A DNA stretch of 59,641 bases from an uncultured Cardiobacterium sp. (GTDB lineage: Bacteria > Pseudomonadota > Gammaproteobacteria > Cardiobacteriales > Cardiobacteriaceae): positions 1 to 59,641 of the forward strand of contig NZ_CALIZP010000051.1 in assembly GCF_938028825.1 (NCBI RefSeq), given 5' to 3'. Below are positions 7,772 to 16,404 of this stretch, piece after piece; the first letter of the stretch is position 1, and each line of letters opens with the position of its first letter. The notes under the pieces were generated by a model. That model was given only the letters and a program-made list of their open reading frames with translations, did not search any database and had not been told where the DNA came from. The position numbers and the translations under genes are program-made.

Positions 7772-8794
7772 TCAGGCGGTGGCGACGGTAGCGCCGTCGT
7801 CAAAGACAAGCGTTTTTTCCGGCCAGCGCAGGGCGGCGAGGCGATAGGCGGAGTGCGGCGGTGCGATGCCCGCCTTGCGCTCGCGCCAGCGCGCGCCGAC
7901 GGCGTAGTCGCAGCAGAAGACATTGTGCCGGGCGCCGAACCACTGCTGCGGCGGGCAGGGAAAGAGCGGATGTTCCCCGTGCCAGCGGCGCCAGTAGTGG
8001 CCGATGACAACGGCGGGGGCGTCGCGGTAGTCGTCCCACCACGGTGTGCGGGCGACGAAGCGCCAGCGTCCGCCCGCATAGTGCGGCGCGGCGGCGGGGC
8101 TTTCGCTGCCGCAGGTGAGGGCGCGGATGGGGTTGCCCCGGCTGTAATAGCTGTCGCGGGCGGCGGTGGCGGGGCGGTAAGCAGGCGGATGCGCGGGGTC
8201 GTACAGGTCGTCACCGCGCGCCTCTTCCGCCTGCCAGGCGGGATACCACGGCTGCGTGGCGGCTGCGCGGTCCAGTTCTTCTTCCCAGCGGCGGTGGTTG
8301 GCGACGAGGTCATCACCCGCTGCCGTATGCAGGCGGGCGACGGCGGCGGGCAGCCAGGCAGCGTGGACGATGCGCAGATCCCCGCGTGTCAGGACAAGCG
8401 GCTGGGCAGCGAGGAAGCGGTGCAAGGCGGCTTTGCCGGCGGCGGGGTAATGCCGCCACGGGGCGAAATCGGCAGCGTCTTTATCGGCGCGCTGCGTGAA
8501 ATACCAGCCGGAACCCTGCTTGGCGTCACCCAGCAGCAGGTTGATTTCGTGATTGCCGAGCACCATCTGCGCGTACCCGGCGGCGTGAGCCCGCATGAAC
8601 CAGTCCAGCACGGCGGGGACGTCGTTGCCGCGATCGACAAGATCGCCGACGAGGACGAGGTGGCGGTGTTGCGGGTGGCTGCCGTCCGGGCGGTAGCCGA
8701 GATGCGCGAGCAGTTGTTGCAGGGCAGCGTATTCGCCGTGGATGTCGCCGATGATGTCGAGCGCTCCGGCGGGCAGGGTGGCGGTGTGGGGCAT
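7772..8794 (-). CDS. Calcineurin-like metallophosphoesterase
   Basis: A 340-residue protein with the metal-binding motifs GDIHG (16-20), GDLVDRG (50-56) and GNHE (80-83) of the PPP/ApaH-like phosphoesterases. Later histidines (FVARTPWWDDY, VIGHYWRR) could complete the two-metal site. Relatives include diadenosine tetraphosphatase and Ser/Thr phosphatases, but the length and C-terminal half differ from ApaH, so only the general activity is called. It lies in a minus-strand group between the DsbC-like gene (20 bases upstream) and the YgjP-like gene. Confidence 0.87.
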   Translation of the reverse strand: MPHTATLPAGALDIIGDIHGEYAALQQLLAHLGYRPDGSHPQHRHLVLVGDLVDRGNDVPAVLDWFMRAHAAGYAQMVLGNHEINLLLGDAKQGSGWYFTQRADKDAADFAPWRHYPAAGKAALHRFLAAQPLVLTRGDLRIVHAAWLPAAVARLHTAAGDDLVANHRRWEEELDRAAATQPWYPAWQAEEARGDDLYDPAHPPAYRPATAARDSYYSRGNPIRALTCGSESPAAAPHYAGGRWRFVARTPWWDDYRDAPAVVIGHYWRRWHGEHPLFPCPPQQWFGARHNVFCCDYAVGARWRERKAGIAPPHSAYRLAALRWPEKTLVFDDGATVATA

Positions 8795-8814
8795 GGTGTG
8801 GAAACGGCCGCCTG

Positions 8815-9906
8815 CTATGGGCGCGGACGGACGGGCGGGGCGTCGATTTTGACGCGACCGCCGTTCGGGTTGGCGGCGGGGGTTTCGTCCGGCACGGGTT
8901 GTTCTGTGGCATTGATGGGTTGGGCGGCGGGAGTGTCGGCAGTTTGGGCGCTATCCGGGGCGGGGTCGCTGTCTTCGTCGCCGGCAGATGATGCGGAACC
9001 GCCGCTGTTGCCAGTCTCTCCGGCTTTATCGTCGCTTTTCGCGGGCTGGTGCATGGTGATCCAGCTGTCGAGTTCTTCGCTGCCGGCGGCGAGGACGCGG
9101 GTCTCGTAACCATCCGGGAATACGAGTACGGGCAACTCGGCACGGTCGGCATCACCCGTTTCTTCTTTGATTTGTTTGAGTTTCTCGCCTTCACGCGCGG
9201 CACAGTCTTCTTTCGGCGCTTCTTCGCTGTGCAGGCCGTAGAGCAAGTGGTCACGCAGGGCTTCCGGCGGGTTGTGGTGGCAGTTGATGGCAAGCGCGCG
9301 CCGGCGTTCGGCGTCGCTTGCGGTGTAGAGGTAGCGATAGAGGGTCACGTCGCTGATGCTGCCCAGCTGTTCTTCCAGGGTTTTGCACATGTCGCAGTCG
9401 GGCGCGGTCACGATCCACAGGCGGCGGTTGCCGTCGCCTTTTTTTTCTTTTTGCGCGAGGGATACGGGCAGGGCGGCAAACTGGCCGTCGCCTTTTTGTT
9501 TGCCCGCTTTCGGCGGCGGATCGTCCGGGTTCTTCGCGGCAGTTTGGGCTTCGCCCTCGTCCGCGCTGCCGATGCCTTTGGCGGCGGCGAGTGCTTCGCG
9601 CCGCTCGCGGGTGATGTTGACGGCATCCGGCACGGAGATGATGTCGGCCCGGAAGATGTAGCTGCCGTCCTTGTTGACGTAGAGAATTTCGTCGTTTTTG
9701 TCTTTGTAGGTGATTTCGTAGATGTCGTCCGCGAAGGGGACGCGGTTGATGCTGTCGATGTATTCCACCATCGCGGCGGTGTTGCGCCCGTTTTTGAGGT
9801 TCTGCATGATGGTGTCGAGGGTTTCCTGCGGCGGCGGCGCGGACCGGTCTTCGGCACCGGCAAACGGGGCGGCGAGGAGGGCGAGGGTGAGGAGTGCTTT
9901 TTTCAT
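8815..9906 (-). CDS. Periplasmic DsbC/DsbG-like thiol protein with long acidic tail
   Basis: A signal peptide (MKKALLTLALLAAPFAGA) leads a 363-residue protein. Residues 60-106 (IYEITYKDKNDEILYVNKDG, then NITRERREAL) resemble the N-terminal dimerisation domain of DsbC. A thioredoxin-fold segment follows with Cys171-Asp-Met-Cys174 (IVTAPDCDMCKTLEEQL). DsbC-type proteins isomerise wrong disulfides in the periplasm. Two features are odd: a low-complexity insert at residues 112-160 and a tail of about 90 residues rich in Asp, Ser, Pro and Ala. The active-site dipeptide DM is not the usual GY. The next gene upstream also encodes an exported protein. Confidence 0.75.
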   Translation of the reverse strand: MKKALLTLALLAAPFAGAEDRSAPPPQETLDTIMQNLKNGRNTAAMVEYIDSINRVPFADDIYEITYKDKNDEILYVNKDGSYIFRADIISVPDAVNITRERREALAAAKGIGSADEGEAQTAAKNPDDPPPKAGKQKGDGQFAALPVSLAQKEKKGDGNRRLWIVTAPDCDMCKTLEEQLGSISDVTLYRYLYTASDAERRRALAINCHHNPPEALRDHLLYGLHSEEAPKEDCAAREGEKLKQIKEETGDADRAELPVLVFPDGYETRVLAAGSEELDSWITMHQPAKSDDKAGETGNSGGSASSAGDEDSDPAPDSAQTADTPAAQPINATEQPVPDETPAANPNGGRVKIDAPPVRPRP

Positions 9907-9913
9907 GGGCGGG

Positions 9914-10414
9914 TCAGTTGATTTGCTGGTTGTCCGGCGCGAGGGTGTAACCGTGGCCGTCTTTGTTGGTGCAGCTCAGGCTGTCGCCTGCGCGAGTGCA
10001 ATGCCAGTTGGGGTTGTCGAGGGTCTCGCCGTCGGCAATGGTGGTACCGAAGCCGCTGAAATCGCTGTCGCCCCGGCATTGCCAGTGGAGGCTTGCCTCG
10101 CCTGCGGGCGGCAGGACGAAGACGGCTTGCCTGGCCAGCGGGCAGTCGGCGGGCTTTTCTTTGCCGAGGGCGGGATTGGTGAGCGGGATATGAAAGTAGC
10201 AGTTGAGGCCGTCGGGCGGCAGCGGGTCGTCGCTGTTGTTTTGTCCGGCGCGGATGCCGCTGCCGCACTGGATAAGCGGTTCGCCGTCCTTGTCGAGGGT
10301 GATGACCTGCCGGTACACGGGGCTTGGCTCCGGGGCGGGCGGGGTACTGTTGTCTTCTGCGACGGCATGGCTGCCGAGTGTGAGAAGGATTGCGGTCAGG
10401 GTCAGGGTTTTCAT
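9914..10414 (-). CDS. Small exported protein, DUF6636-like
   Basis: It encodes 166 residues with a signal peptide (MKTLTLTAILLTLGSHAVAED). The mature part has six cysteines and ends with WHCTRAGDSLSCTNKDGHGYTL, the pattern of small secreted proteins grouped as DUF6636-like, in which paired cysteines frame a 'C.N..GHGF' motif. It starts only seven bases upstream of the DsbC-like gene on the same strand. A disulfide-rich exported protein beside a disulfide isomerase could be enzyme and client, which is inference from position only. Confidence 0.72.
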   Translation of the reverse strand: MKTLTLTAILLTLGSHAVAEDNSTPPAPEPSPVYRQVITLDKDGEPLIQCGSGIRAGQNNSDDPLPPDGLNCYFHIPLTNPALGKEKPADCPLARQAVFVLPPAGEASLHWQCRGDSDFSGFGTTIADGETLDNPNWHCTRAGDSLSCTNKDGHGYTLAPDNQQIN

Positions 10415-10501
10415 GGTCGTTACCGGGTTGTGTGCCTGCCCGGCATTGTATAGCGGCGTTTTCGTCCGGGGGTTGAGGTTTTGTAGGGTTTGCCCGGCAT
10501 G

Positions 10502-10528
10502 AAAAACCCCCGCTTGCGGCGGGGGCGG
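10502..10528 (-). terminator. Rho-independent terminator after the marR gene
   Basis: Read on the minus strand, CCCCCGC and GCGGGGG form a GC stem around a short loop and are followed by TTTTT. It lies 14 bases past the marR stop, so it ends the dprA-topA-marR transcript. Confidence 0.85.
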
Positions 10529-10541
10529 CCATGTTTTCTGT

Positions 10542-10991
10542 TCAGGCGGATGCCATGTTTTCCCGCATCCGGCCGAGGAAATCGCGCAGGATTTCGCGTT
10601 CGCTCTCGCCGAAGTTTTTCAGCGCCGCTTCTTTCGCTTCTACCGCGATTTCGTGCATGCGGTTCATCAGCGGCTGACTTTTTTCGGTAAGGAAGATGAG
10701 GTTGGTGCGGCGGTCTTGCGGGTCCTGGCGGCGGTCGAGCAGGCCGTCTTTTTCAAGCTTGTCAATTTGCCGGGTCAGCGTCATCGGCGCAAGATCCATG
10801 TATTCGGCCAGTTTGGTCTGGCTGACGCCTTCGTAGCGCGAGAGGTAGGTGAGCAATGTCCATTGGGTGCGGGTGATGCCGTAGATGCGCACGCGCCGGT
10901 CGTAGTAGCGGTTCATCAGGCGCGTGGTGTCGTGCATCAGGAAGCCGAAGCCGTGGCGCAGGTCGTCCAGGCTGTGGTGTTCTTCTGTCAT
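10542..10991 (-). CDS. MarR family transcriptional regulator
   Basis: A 149-residue winged-helix protein. The core GITRTQWTLLTYLSRYEGVSQTKLAEYMDLAPMTLTRQIDKLEKDGLL is followed by the wing RRQDPQDRRTNLIFLT, both typical of MarR/SlyA. MarR proteins are dimeric repressors often lifted by small aromatic ligands. Its ATG overlaps the end of topA by four bases, so it is translationally coupled to topoisomerase I, an unusual partner. Its own target is not evident. Confidence 0.9.
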   Translation of the reverse strand: MTEEHHSLDDLRHGFGFLMHDTTRLMNRYYDRRVRIYGITRTQWTLLTYLSRYEGVSQTKLAEYMDLAPMTLTRQIDKLEKDGLLDRRQDPQDRRTNLIFLTEKSQPLMNRMHEIAVEAKEAALKNFGESEREILRDFLGRMRENMASA

Positions 10992-13387
10992 GTTTTGGTC
11001 TCTTTTTTTGTCGCAGCCGTTTTGCTGCGGCCGGTTTTCCCTGTTGTGCCGCTTTTTTTCGCGGTCGTGGTTTTTGTCGCGGTTTTGGCTGCCGTTTTGC
11101 CTGTTTTGCCCGCGCCCCGCTTGGCTTTGCGCTCTTTGGCTTTTTCGAGCAGTTCAAGCGCGGCATCAAGTTCGAGGTCGGCGGGTTCTATCGTTTTTGG
11201 GATAGATGCGTTAATACTACCATTTGTTACATATGGACCAAAGCGACCATTTAATATTTGTAATATCTCTTCGCCATTTTTTATCTCTTTTATATATTTC
11301 TGGTTATCGGCCTCTTTTTTGGCGGCAACGAGTTCGAGGGCGCGTTCGAGGGTGACGGTGAGCGGGTCTTCGTCTTTGGGCAGGGAGACATAGCGTTTGC
11401 CGTAGCGGATGTAGGGGCCGTAGCGGCCGATATTGGCAACGAGTTCGCCGTCTTCCGGGCTTTCGCCGATAACGCGCGGCAGTTTGAAGAGTTCGAGCGC
11501 TTCTTCAAGAGTGATAGTGTCCATGCTGCGCTCGGGCGGGATGCTGGCAAATTGGGGTTTTTCTTCGTCGTCTTTGCTGCCGATTTGCACGAAGGGTCCG
11601 AAGCGGCCGAAGCGGACGGTGACGGGCTTGCCGCTTTTCGGGTCGGTGCCGAGTTCGCGCGCCTGCATGACTTCTTCACGCGGGATGTCTTTTTTTTCGT
11701 CAAGGCGGTTGGAGAAGGCGCCCCAGAAGTCGCCGAGCAGCGGTTTCCACTGGCGTTCGCCGCGTGAGACGGCGTCAAGATCGTCTTCTAGGCGGGCGGT
11801 GAAGTCGTAGTCCACGTAGCGCTCGAAGTGTTTGGTGAGGAAGTCGTTGACAACTTTGCCGATGGTGGTCGGGATGAAGCGGCGGTTTTCTTGTTCGACG
11901 TATTCGCGCTCTTGCAGGGTGCCGATGATGCTGGCGTAGGTGGAGGGGCGGCCGATGCCGTTGGCTTCGAGTTCCTTGATGAGGGCGGCTTCGGAGTAGC
12001 GCGGCGGCGGCTGGGTGAAGTGCTGGCTGCCGGTGATGTCGTGCAGCCGGATGCGGTCGCCGTTTTTCATCGGCGGCAGCAGGCGGTTGTCGTCGTCTTC
12101 TTCTTTGTTGTCTTCGCGTTCTTCTTGATAGACGCTGATGTAGCCGGGGAATTTGATGGTGCTGCCGCTGGCGCGGAATTGGTGTTTGTCGCTGCCGGCG
12201 TGCAGGTCGGCGCTGATGTTTTCGAGGATGGCGGAGGCCATTTGCGAGGCGACGGCGCGTTTTCTGATGAGTTCGTAGAGTTTGTATTCGTCGCCGCCGA
12301 GGCCGAGCGAGGCACCGTCGCGGCCGCAGTCGGTAGGGCGGATGGCTTCGTGCGCTTCCTGGGCGTTTTTGGATTTGGTCTTGTAGTGGCGGGGTTTGTC
12401 GGGCAGATAGTTCATGCCGTATTGTTGCGCGACCCAGTCGCGGATGGCAGCGATGGCTTCTTGCGCGAGGTTGACGGAGTCGGTCCGCATGTAGGTGATG
12501 TGGCCGTCTTCGTAGAGGCGCTGCGCAACGCGCATGGTTTTTTGCGCGCCGAAGTAGAGTTTGCTCGCCGCCGCCTGCTGCATGGTGGAGGTGGTAAAAG
12601 GCGGTGCCGGGTTGCGTTTGCTGTCTTTTTTGCTGATGTCGGCAACGAGCAAGCTGCCCTGGGCGGTGGCTTTCAGGGTGTCGATGGCGGTCTGGGTGTC
12701 TTCTGCGTTGGTGAAACTGAATTTTTTGGTTTTTTCGCCGTTGTACACGGTGAGTTTGCCGGGGAAGTTTTGCCCGGCGTGGCTGAGGGCGGCGGCGATG
12801 TCCCAGTATTCTTCGCTGTTGAAGGCTTCAATTTCGCGCTCGCGTTCGACAATCATGCGCAGGGCGGGCGACTGGACGCGGCCGGCGGAGAGGCCGGGGC
12901 GGACTTTGCGCCACAAGAGCGGCGAGAGGTTGAAGCCGACGAGGTAATCGAGTGCGCGGCGGGCTTGTTGCGCGTTGACGAGATCCATCTCGAGGTGGCG
13001 CGGGTGGGCGACGGCCTGCCGGATGGCGTTTTTGGTGATTTCGTGGAAGGCGACGCGGTAGAGGTTTTTGTCGCGCAGGGCACCGCGTTCGTGCAGGATT
13101 TCTTTGAGGTGCCAAGAGATGGCTTCGCCTTCGCGGTCGGGGTCGGTCGCGAGGTAGATGTTTTCGGCGGTTTTCGCCGCTTTGGTGATTTCGTTGACGT
13201 GGCGGGCGTTGCGCTCGATGATTTCGTAGTGCATGGCGAAGTCGTCGTCGGTATCGACTGCGCCGTTTTTCGGGATGAGGTCGCGCACATGGCCGTAGGA
13301 GGCCATGACTTCGTAATCGTTGCCGAGGTATTTGTGCAGGGTTTTGGCTTTCGCCGGCGATTCGACGATGAGGAGGTTCTTGCTCAT
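10988..13387 (-). CDS. topA: DNA topoisomerase I
   Basis: This 799-residue type IA topoisomerase relaxes negative supercoils. The N-terminal TOPRIM domain (LLIVESPAKAKTL, YLATDPDREGEAISWHL) binds Mg2+, and ITYMRTDS near residue 315 holds the catalytic tyrosine. ARRALDYLVGFNLSPLLW and LSAGRVQSPALR are standard blocks. The C-terminus has two to three topoisomerase repeat units (e.g. RFGRFGPFVQIG, IGRYGPYIRYG, NGRFGPYVTNG) rather than the four-Cys zinc fingers of E. coli, and ends in a Lys/Thr-rich DNA-binding tail. Codons in 11191-11307 are strikingly AT-rich compared with the rest. dprA lies 23 bases upstream and marR overlaps downstream. Confidence 0.97.
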   Translation of the reverse strand: MSKNLLIVESPAKAKTLHKYLGNDYEVMASYGHVRDLIPKNGAVDTDDDFAMHYEIIERNARHVNEITKAAKTAENIYLATDPDREGEAISWHLKEILHERGALRDKNLYRVAFHEITKNAIRQAVAHPRHLEMDLVNAQQARRALDYLVGFNLSPLLWRKVRPGLSAGRVQSPALRMIVEREREIEAFNSEEYWDIAAALSHAGQNFPGKLTVYNGEKTKKFSFTNAEDTQTAIDTLKATAQGSLLVADISKKDSKRNPAPPFTTSTMQQAAASKLYFGAQKTMRVAQRLYEDGHITYMRTDSVNLAQEAIAAIRDWVAQQYGMNYLPDKPRHYKTKSKNAQEAHEAIRPTDCGRDGASLGLGGDEYKLYELIRKRAVASQMASAILENISADLHAGSDKHQFRASGSTIKFPGYISVYQEEREDNKEEDDDNRLLPPMKNGDRIRLHDITGSQHFTQPPPRYSEAALIKELEANGIGRPSTYASIIGTLQEREYVEQENRRFIPTTIGKVVNDFLTKHFERYVDYDFTARLEDDLDAVSRGERQWKPLLGDFWGAFSNRLDEKKDIPREEVMQARELGTDPKSGKPVTVRFGRFGPFVQIGSKDDEEKPQFASIPPERSMDTITLEEALELFKLPRVIGESPEDGELVANIGRYGPYIRYGKRYVSLPKDEDPLTVTLERALELVAAKKEADNQKYIKEIKNGEEILQILNGRFGPYVTNGSINASIPKTIEPADLELDAALELLEKAKERKAKRGAGKTGKTAAKTATKTTTAKKSGTTGKTGRSKTAATKKETKT

Positions 13388-13410
13388 GGGGATACTGTCG
13401 CTTTGCGGTT

Positions 13411-14532
13411 TCAGGTGACGCGCTGGAACATGCCGCCTGGCAGCGCAGCGACGCGCCCGTCCAGCTCAAGTATTATCAGCATGGCCGAAATTTCCGCACT
13501 CGTCAATTCCAGGCGCGGCACGAGGTCGTCCACGCGGCAGGGGTCATATCCCATCGCTTGCAGCAGACGTTCTTCAGGAGTATCGGCGGCTGCTACGGTA
13601 GCCTCCGGAGCGTTTTCCGGTTGTTTTTGTTGCAATTCCAGGTTGGCGAGAGCAAGTGGATAAAGTTCTTCCAGCACGTCTTGCGCGGTTTCGATAAGTT
13701 TGGCGCCTTCGCGGATGAGGCGGTGGCAGCCTTTGACCAACGGGTTGTGGATGGAACCGGGAATGGCGAAGACTTCCCGCCCCTGTTCAGCGGCGAGACG
13801 GGCGGTGATGAGCGAACCGCTTTGCGCCGAGGCTTCGACGACAAGGACGCCGAGCGAAAGACCACTGATGATACGGTTGCGGCGCGGAAAGTTGCCAGCG
13901 CGCACGCCGGTGCCGATAGGATATTCGGAGACGATAGCGCCATGCGCGGCAATACGGTGGGCAAGATCACGATGGCGGGCGGGATAGACACGGTCGAGGC
14001 CGGTGCCAACCACGGCAATAGTGTTGCCGCTGCTGAGTGCACCTTCGTGTGCGGCACCGTCGATACCGAGAGCGAGGCCGCTGGTGACGGTCAATCCCGC
14101 TTGTGCAAAGGCTTCGGCGAAGGCGTGGCAGGTGCGCAATGCCGGTTCGCTGGCGTTGCGGCTGCCGACGATGGCAATTTGTGCGGTGGTAAGCAATGCC
14201 GGGTTGCCCTGCACGAAAAGTAGTGGCGGTGGGTCGGGAATTTCGCGCAAAAGTGGTGGGTAGGCGGGATCATCATAAGGAATGATGTGACGCGAGCCAT
14301 TGCCTGCGGCCAGCCAATCCATGTCGGCATTCGCCGCTACATCATGTTCTGCCGCCTGCCAGATGCTGATTTGTTCGGCACGGTATTGCGGCAGGCGTTT
14401 GCGGATTTCTGCTGTCGGCGCATGAAAAAACGCTTCCGGCGAGCCAAAAGCTTCCAGAAGCGTTTGATAGGTCTTGCTGCCGACGCCCGGCGCGCGCAGG
14501 AGCGCACACCAAGCGCGTAGGTTCGCCGTCAT
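13411..14532 (-). CDS. dprA: DNA processing protein DprA
   Basis: A 373-residue DprA/Smf protein, which loads RecA on incoming single strands during natural transformation. The Rossmann-like DNA-binding domain shows IVGSRN, SGLALGIDGAAHEGAL, VVGTGLDRVYP, FPRRNRIISGLS and SGSLITA, followed by the conserved GSIHNPLVKGCHRLIREGA. A C-terminal DprA winged-helix (DDLVPRLELTSAEISAMLIILELDGRV) is present. The start codon shares one base with the stop of the upstream LysM lipoprotein gene (TGATG), the same lysM-dprA-topA order seen in other proteobacteria. Presence of dprA fits a naturally competent host. Confidence 0.96.
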   Translation of the reverse strand: MTANLRAWCALLRAPGVGSKTYQTLLEAFGSPEAFFHAPTAEIRKRLPQYRAEQISIWQAAEHDVAANADMDWLAAGNGSRHIIPYDDPAYPPLLREIPDPPPLLFVQGNPALLTTAQIAIVGSRNASEPALRTCHAFAEAFAQAGLTVTSGLALGIDGAAHEGALSSGNTIAVVGTGLDRVYPARHRDLAHRIAAHGAIVSEYPIGTGVRAGNFPRRNRIISGLSLGVLVVEASAQSGSLITARLAAEQGREVFAIPGSIHNPLVKGCHRLIREGAKLIETAQDVLEELYPLALANLELQQKQPENAPEATVAAADTPEERLLQAMGYDPCRVDDLVPRLELTSAEISAMLIILELDGRVAALPGGMFQRVT

Positions 14533-15710
14533 CAGGGATGGACGAGCGTGTCGGTTTCGTAGATGCTCTGGGTAGAATCGAGCACAAAGCCGATACTGAC
14601 GTCATCGTACACACGAATAATCATCAGATAGCCGATGTCTTTACCCGGCACTTGTACCGGCTGGCCTTTCATCACACGACCCGGACCTTCGCGGACGATC
14701 TTCCAGACATCGCCCACTTGCGCGCCGTTGTCGCGGCCGAAGCTGGTGATGACCGTGTCGAATTCCTTGATGGTCGGGTAGATATTCGAGCTGCGGATGA
14801 TATAACCGCGCGAGCACTGGCCGCTCGGCATTTTCGGGAAATAGCTGGCCGGTTCGTCATGCGCGTTGATCGGCAGGATGACATCCTCTTCGTGCATGGG
14901 TTCGACCGCTTCAAGGATTTGCAGCTTGGTCATATCGGTCGCGACATCGTAGCCGGTCACGGCGACATCGCCGATATGGCGCAGTTCGTAGCCGACTACC
15001 CGCCCTTTGCGGCCGTCTTTGAGAATCGGATCGCCGACCACACGGAAGACGCCGTATTCCTGATCCTGCTGCGGATTATTGAGGCCCTTGGCGAAGATTT
15101 CCTGCTGCTCGGTGAGGGTGAGGTAATCGCCGGCATCGCCGAGGACAAACGGCAGATTCTGGATTTCGTTCGATTTCAGGATGCGGGTCTTCAAGGCATG
15201 CGCCTGCACCACATCGGCGGCGATGGATACCGGACGCGAGCCGAAGTTATCGACACGCATATGCGGCGAATAGCGGACGATCGGGATGCCGTCGCGCGTT
15301 CTGCGCCCGGTATCGACACCGTGATATTCCTCATTCGCTTCGACAATCGTGACGCGTTTCGAGCCGTTAATGGAGACCACGCTGAGCACGTCGCCGGGAT
15401 AAATCAGGTGCGGGTTTTTCACCTGCGGATTGTCGTACCAGATATTGGTCCAGTACCACGGCAGGATCAGGAAGCGCTTGGAAATACCCCACAGCGTATC
15501 GCCCTTCTTGACCACATAGCGCATCGGCACTTCCGATTCCTGACGGAACGCCTCATCCGTATTAGCAAGCACCTTCGGGAAACTGCCGTCGTTGAGGCAC
15601 AGCTCCGTCGGGCGCTCCTGCCGGTTCTGGAACGGATCGCGGGCGGAGGTACAACCGGCGATGACGACGGCGAGGGCAAGGCCCAGTCCTGTAATATGGG
15701 TTTTTAACAC
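14532..15710 (-). CDS. LysM domain lipoprotein
   Basis: This 392-residue protein has a lipoprotein signal ending in VVIAGC (Cys20) and a LysM peptidoglycan-binding motif from MRYVVKKGDTLWGISKRFL to LIYPGDVLSVV (about residues 63-112). The remaining 280 residues form the conserved region seen with LysM in proteins encoded next to dprA across beta- and gammaproteobacteria. It is likely anchored in a membrane and bound to the wall. It begins the dprA-topA-marR transcript and is divergent from def, with their promoters in the 133 bases between. Confidence 0.88.
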   Translation of the reverse strand: MLKTHITGLGLALAVVIAGCTSARDPFQNRQERPTELCLNDGSFPKVLANTDEAFRQESEVPMRYVVKKGDTLWGISKRFLILPWYWTNIWYDNPQVKNPHLIYPGDVLSVVSINGSKRVTIVEANEEYHGVDTGRRTRDGIPIVRYSPHMRVDNFGSRPVSIAADVVQAHALKTRILKSNEIQNLPFVLGDAGDYLTLTEQQEIFAKGLNNPQQDQEYGVFRVVGDPILKDGRKGRVVGYELRHIGDVAVTGYDVATDMTKLQILEAVEPMHEEDVILPINAHDEPASYFPKMPSGQCSRGYIIRSSNIYPTIKEFDTVITSFGRDNGAQVGDVWKIVREGPGRVMKGQPVQVPGKDIGYLMIIRVYDDVSIGFVLDSTQSIYETDTLVHP

Positions 15711-15768
15711 AATAAATACTCCTATCTGAACAATCGGTTTCCATTACGCCCGCGAGGGGCCGTTCCCG

Positions 15769-15774
15769 TATAAT
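15769..15774 (+). promoter_or_regulatory. Probable -10 box of the def-fmt-rsmB operon
   Basis: A consensus TATAAT 70 bases before the def ATG, in the region between the divergent LysM-lipoprotein and def genes. TTTCCA near 15738 is a possible -35 but its spacing is long. Confidence 0.55.
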
Positions 15775-15843
15775 AGCCTTTTCGTAACCATTTTCCTACC
15801 AAAATTTCATATTCCGGTAAAAAAAAATCAAGAGAAGCACCCA

Positions 15844-16404
15844 ATGCCCCTGCTCGACATCCTCATTCACCCCGACCAGCGCCTGCGCCGGACCGCCGCC
15901 CCCGTGGAAACCTTCGACAACCGCCTGCAAACCATCACCGACAACATGTTCGTCACCATGTACGAAGCGCACGGCATCGGCCTCGCGGCAACTCAAGTCA
16001 ACATCCACCGCCGCATCGTCGTCATGGACGTCCCCGACAAACGCGAAGAAGACAAAGACAGCGACACCCCGCCGGAAATCCCGGTGCCGCACACCAAACT
16101 CATCCTCATCAACCCCGAAATCATCAGCCACAGCGCGGAAACCGCCGTCTGGCAAGAAGGCTGCCTGTCGCTGCCCGGCCAGTTTGCCGATGTCAAACGC
16201 CCGAAAACCATCCGCTACGCCTACTACGACCTCGGCGGCGCGCGCTGCGAAGGCGAAGCCGAAGGGCTGCTCGGCGTCTGCATCCAGCACGAAATCGACC
16301 ACCTGAACGGCGTCCTCTTCATCGATCACCTCTCCCGCCTGAAACGCGAACGCATCGAAAAAAAACTCGCCAAAAGCCAGGTCTATAAAGAACAAGACAC
16401 ATGA
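15844..16404 (+). CDS. def: Peptide deformylase
   Basis: A 186-residue deformylase that removes the formyl group from new proteins. All three signature motifs are present: GIGLAATQ (44-51), EGCLSLPG (105-112, metal ligand Cys107) and QHEIDHLNG (148-156, with the two metal His and catalytic Glu). A polar insertion (KREEDKDSDTPPEIPVPHTK) at about 66-85 makes it longer than the E. coli enzyme at this point. Its stop overlaps the fmt start by four bases. Confidence 0.97.
   Translation: MPLLDILIHPDQRLRRTAAPVETFDNRLQTITDNMFVTMYEAHGIGLAATQVNIHRRIVVMDVPDKREEDKDSDTPPEIPVPHTKLILINPEIISHSAETAVWQEGCLSLPGQFADVKRPKTIRYAYYDLGGARCEGEAEGLLGVCIQHEIDHLNGVLFIDHLSRLKRERIEKKLAKSQVYKEQDT

Noticed and set aside
11828..13663. 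611-residue plus-strand frame opposite topA
   Set aside because: It is the antisense shadow of a certain gene; the high GC of third positions leaves the opposite strand open. Its composition (Phe, Val, Gly, Asp runs) is typical of such shadows.
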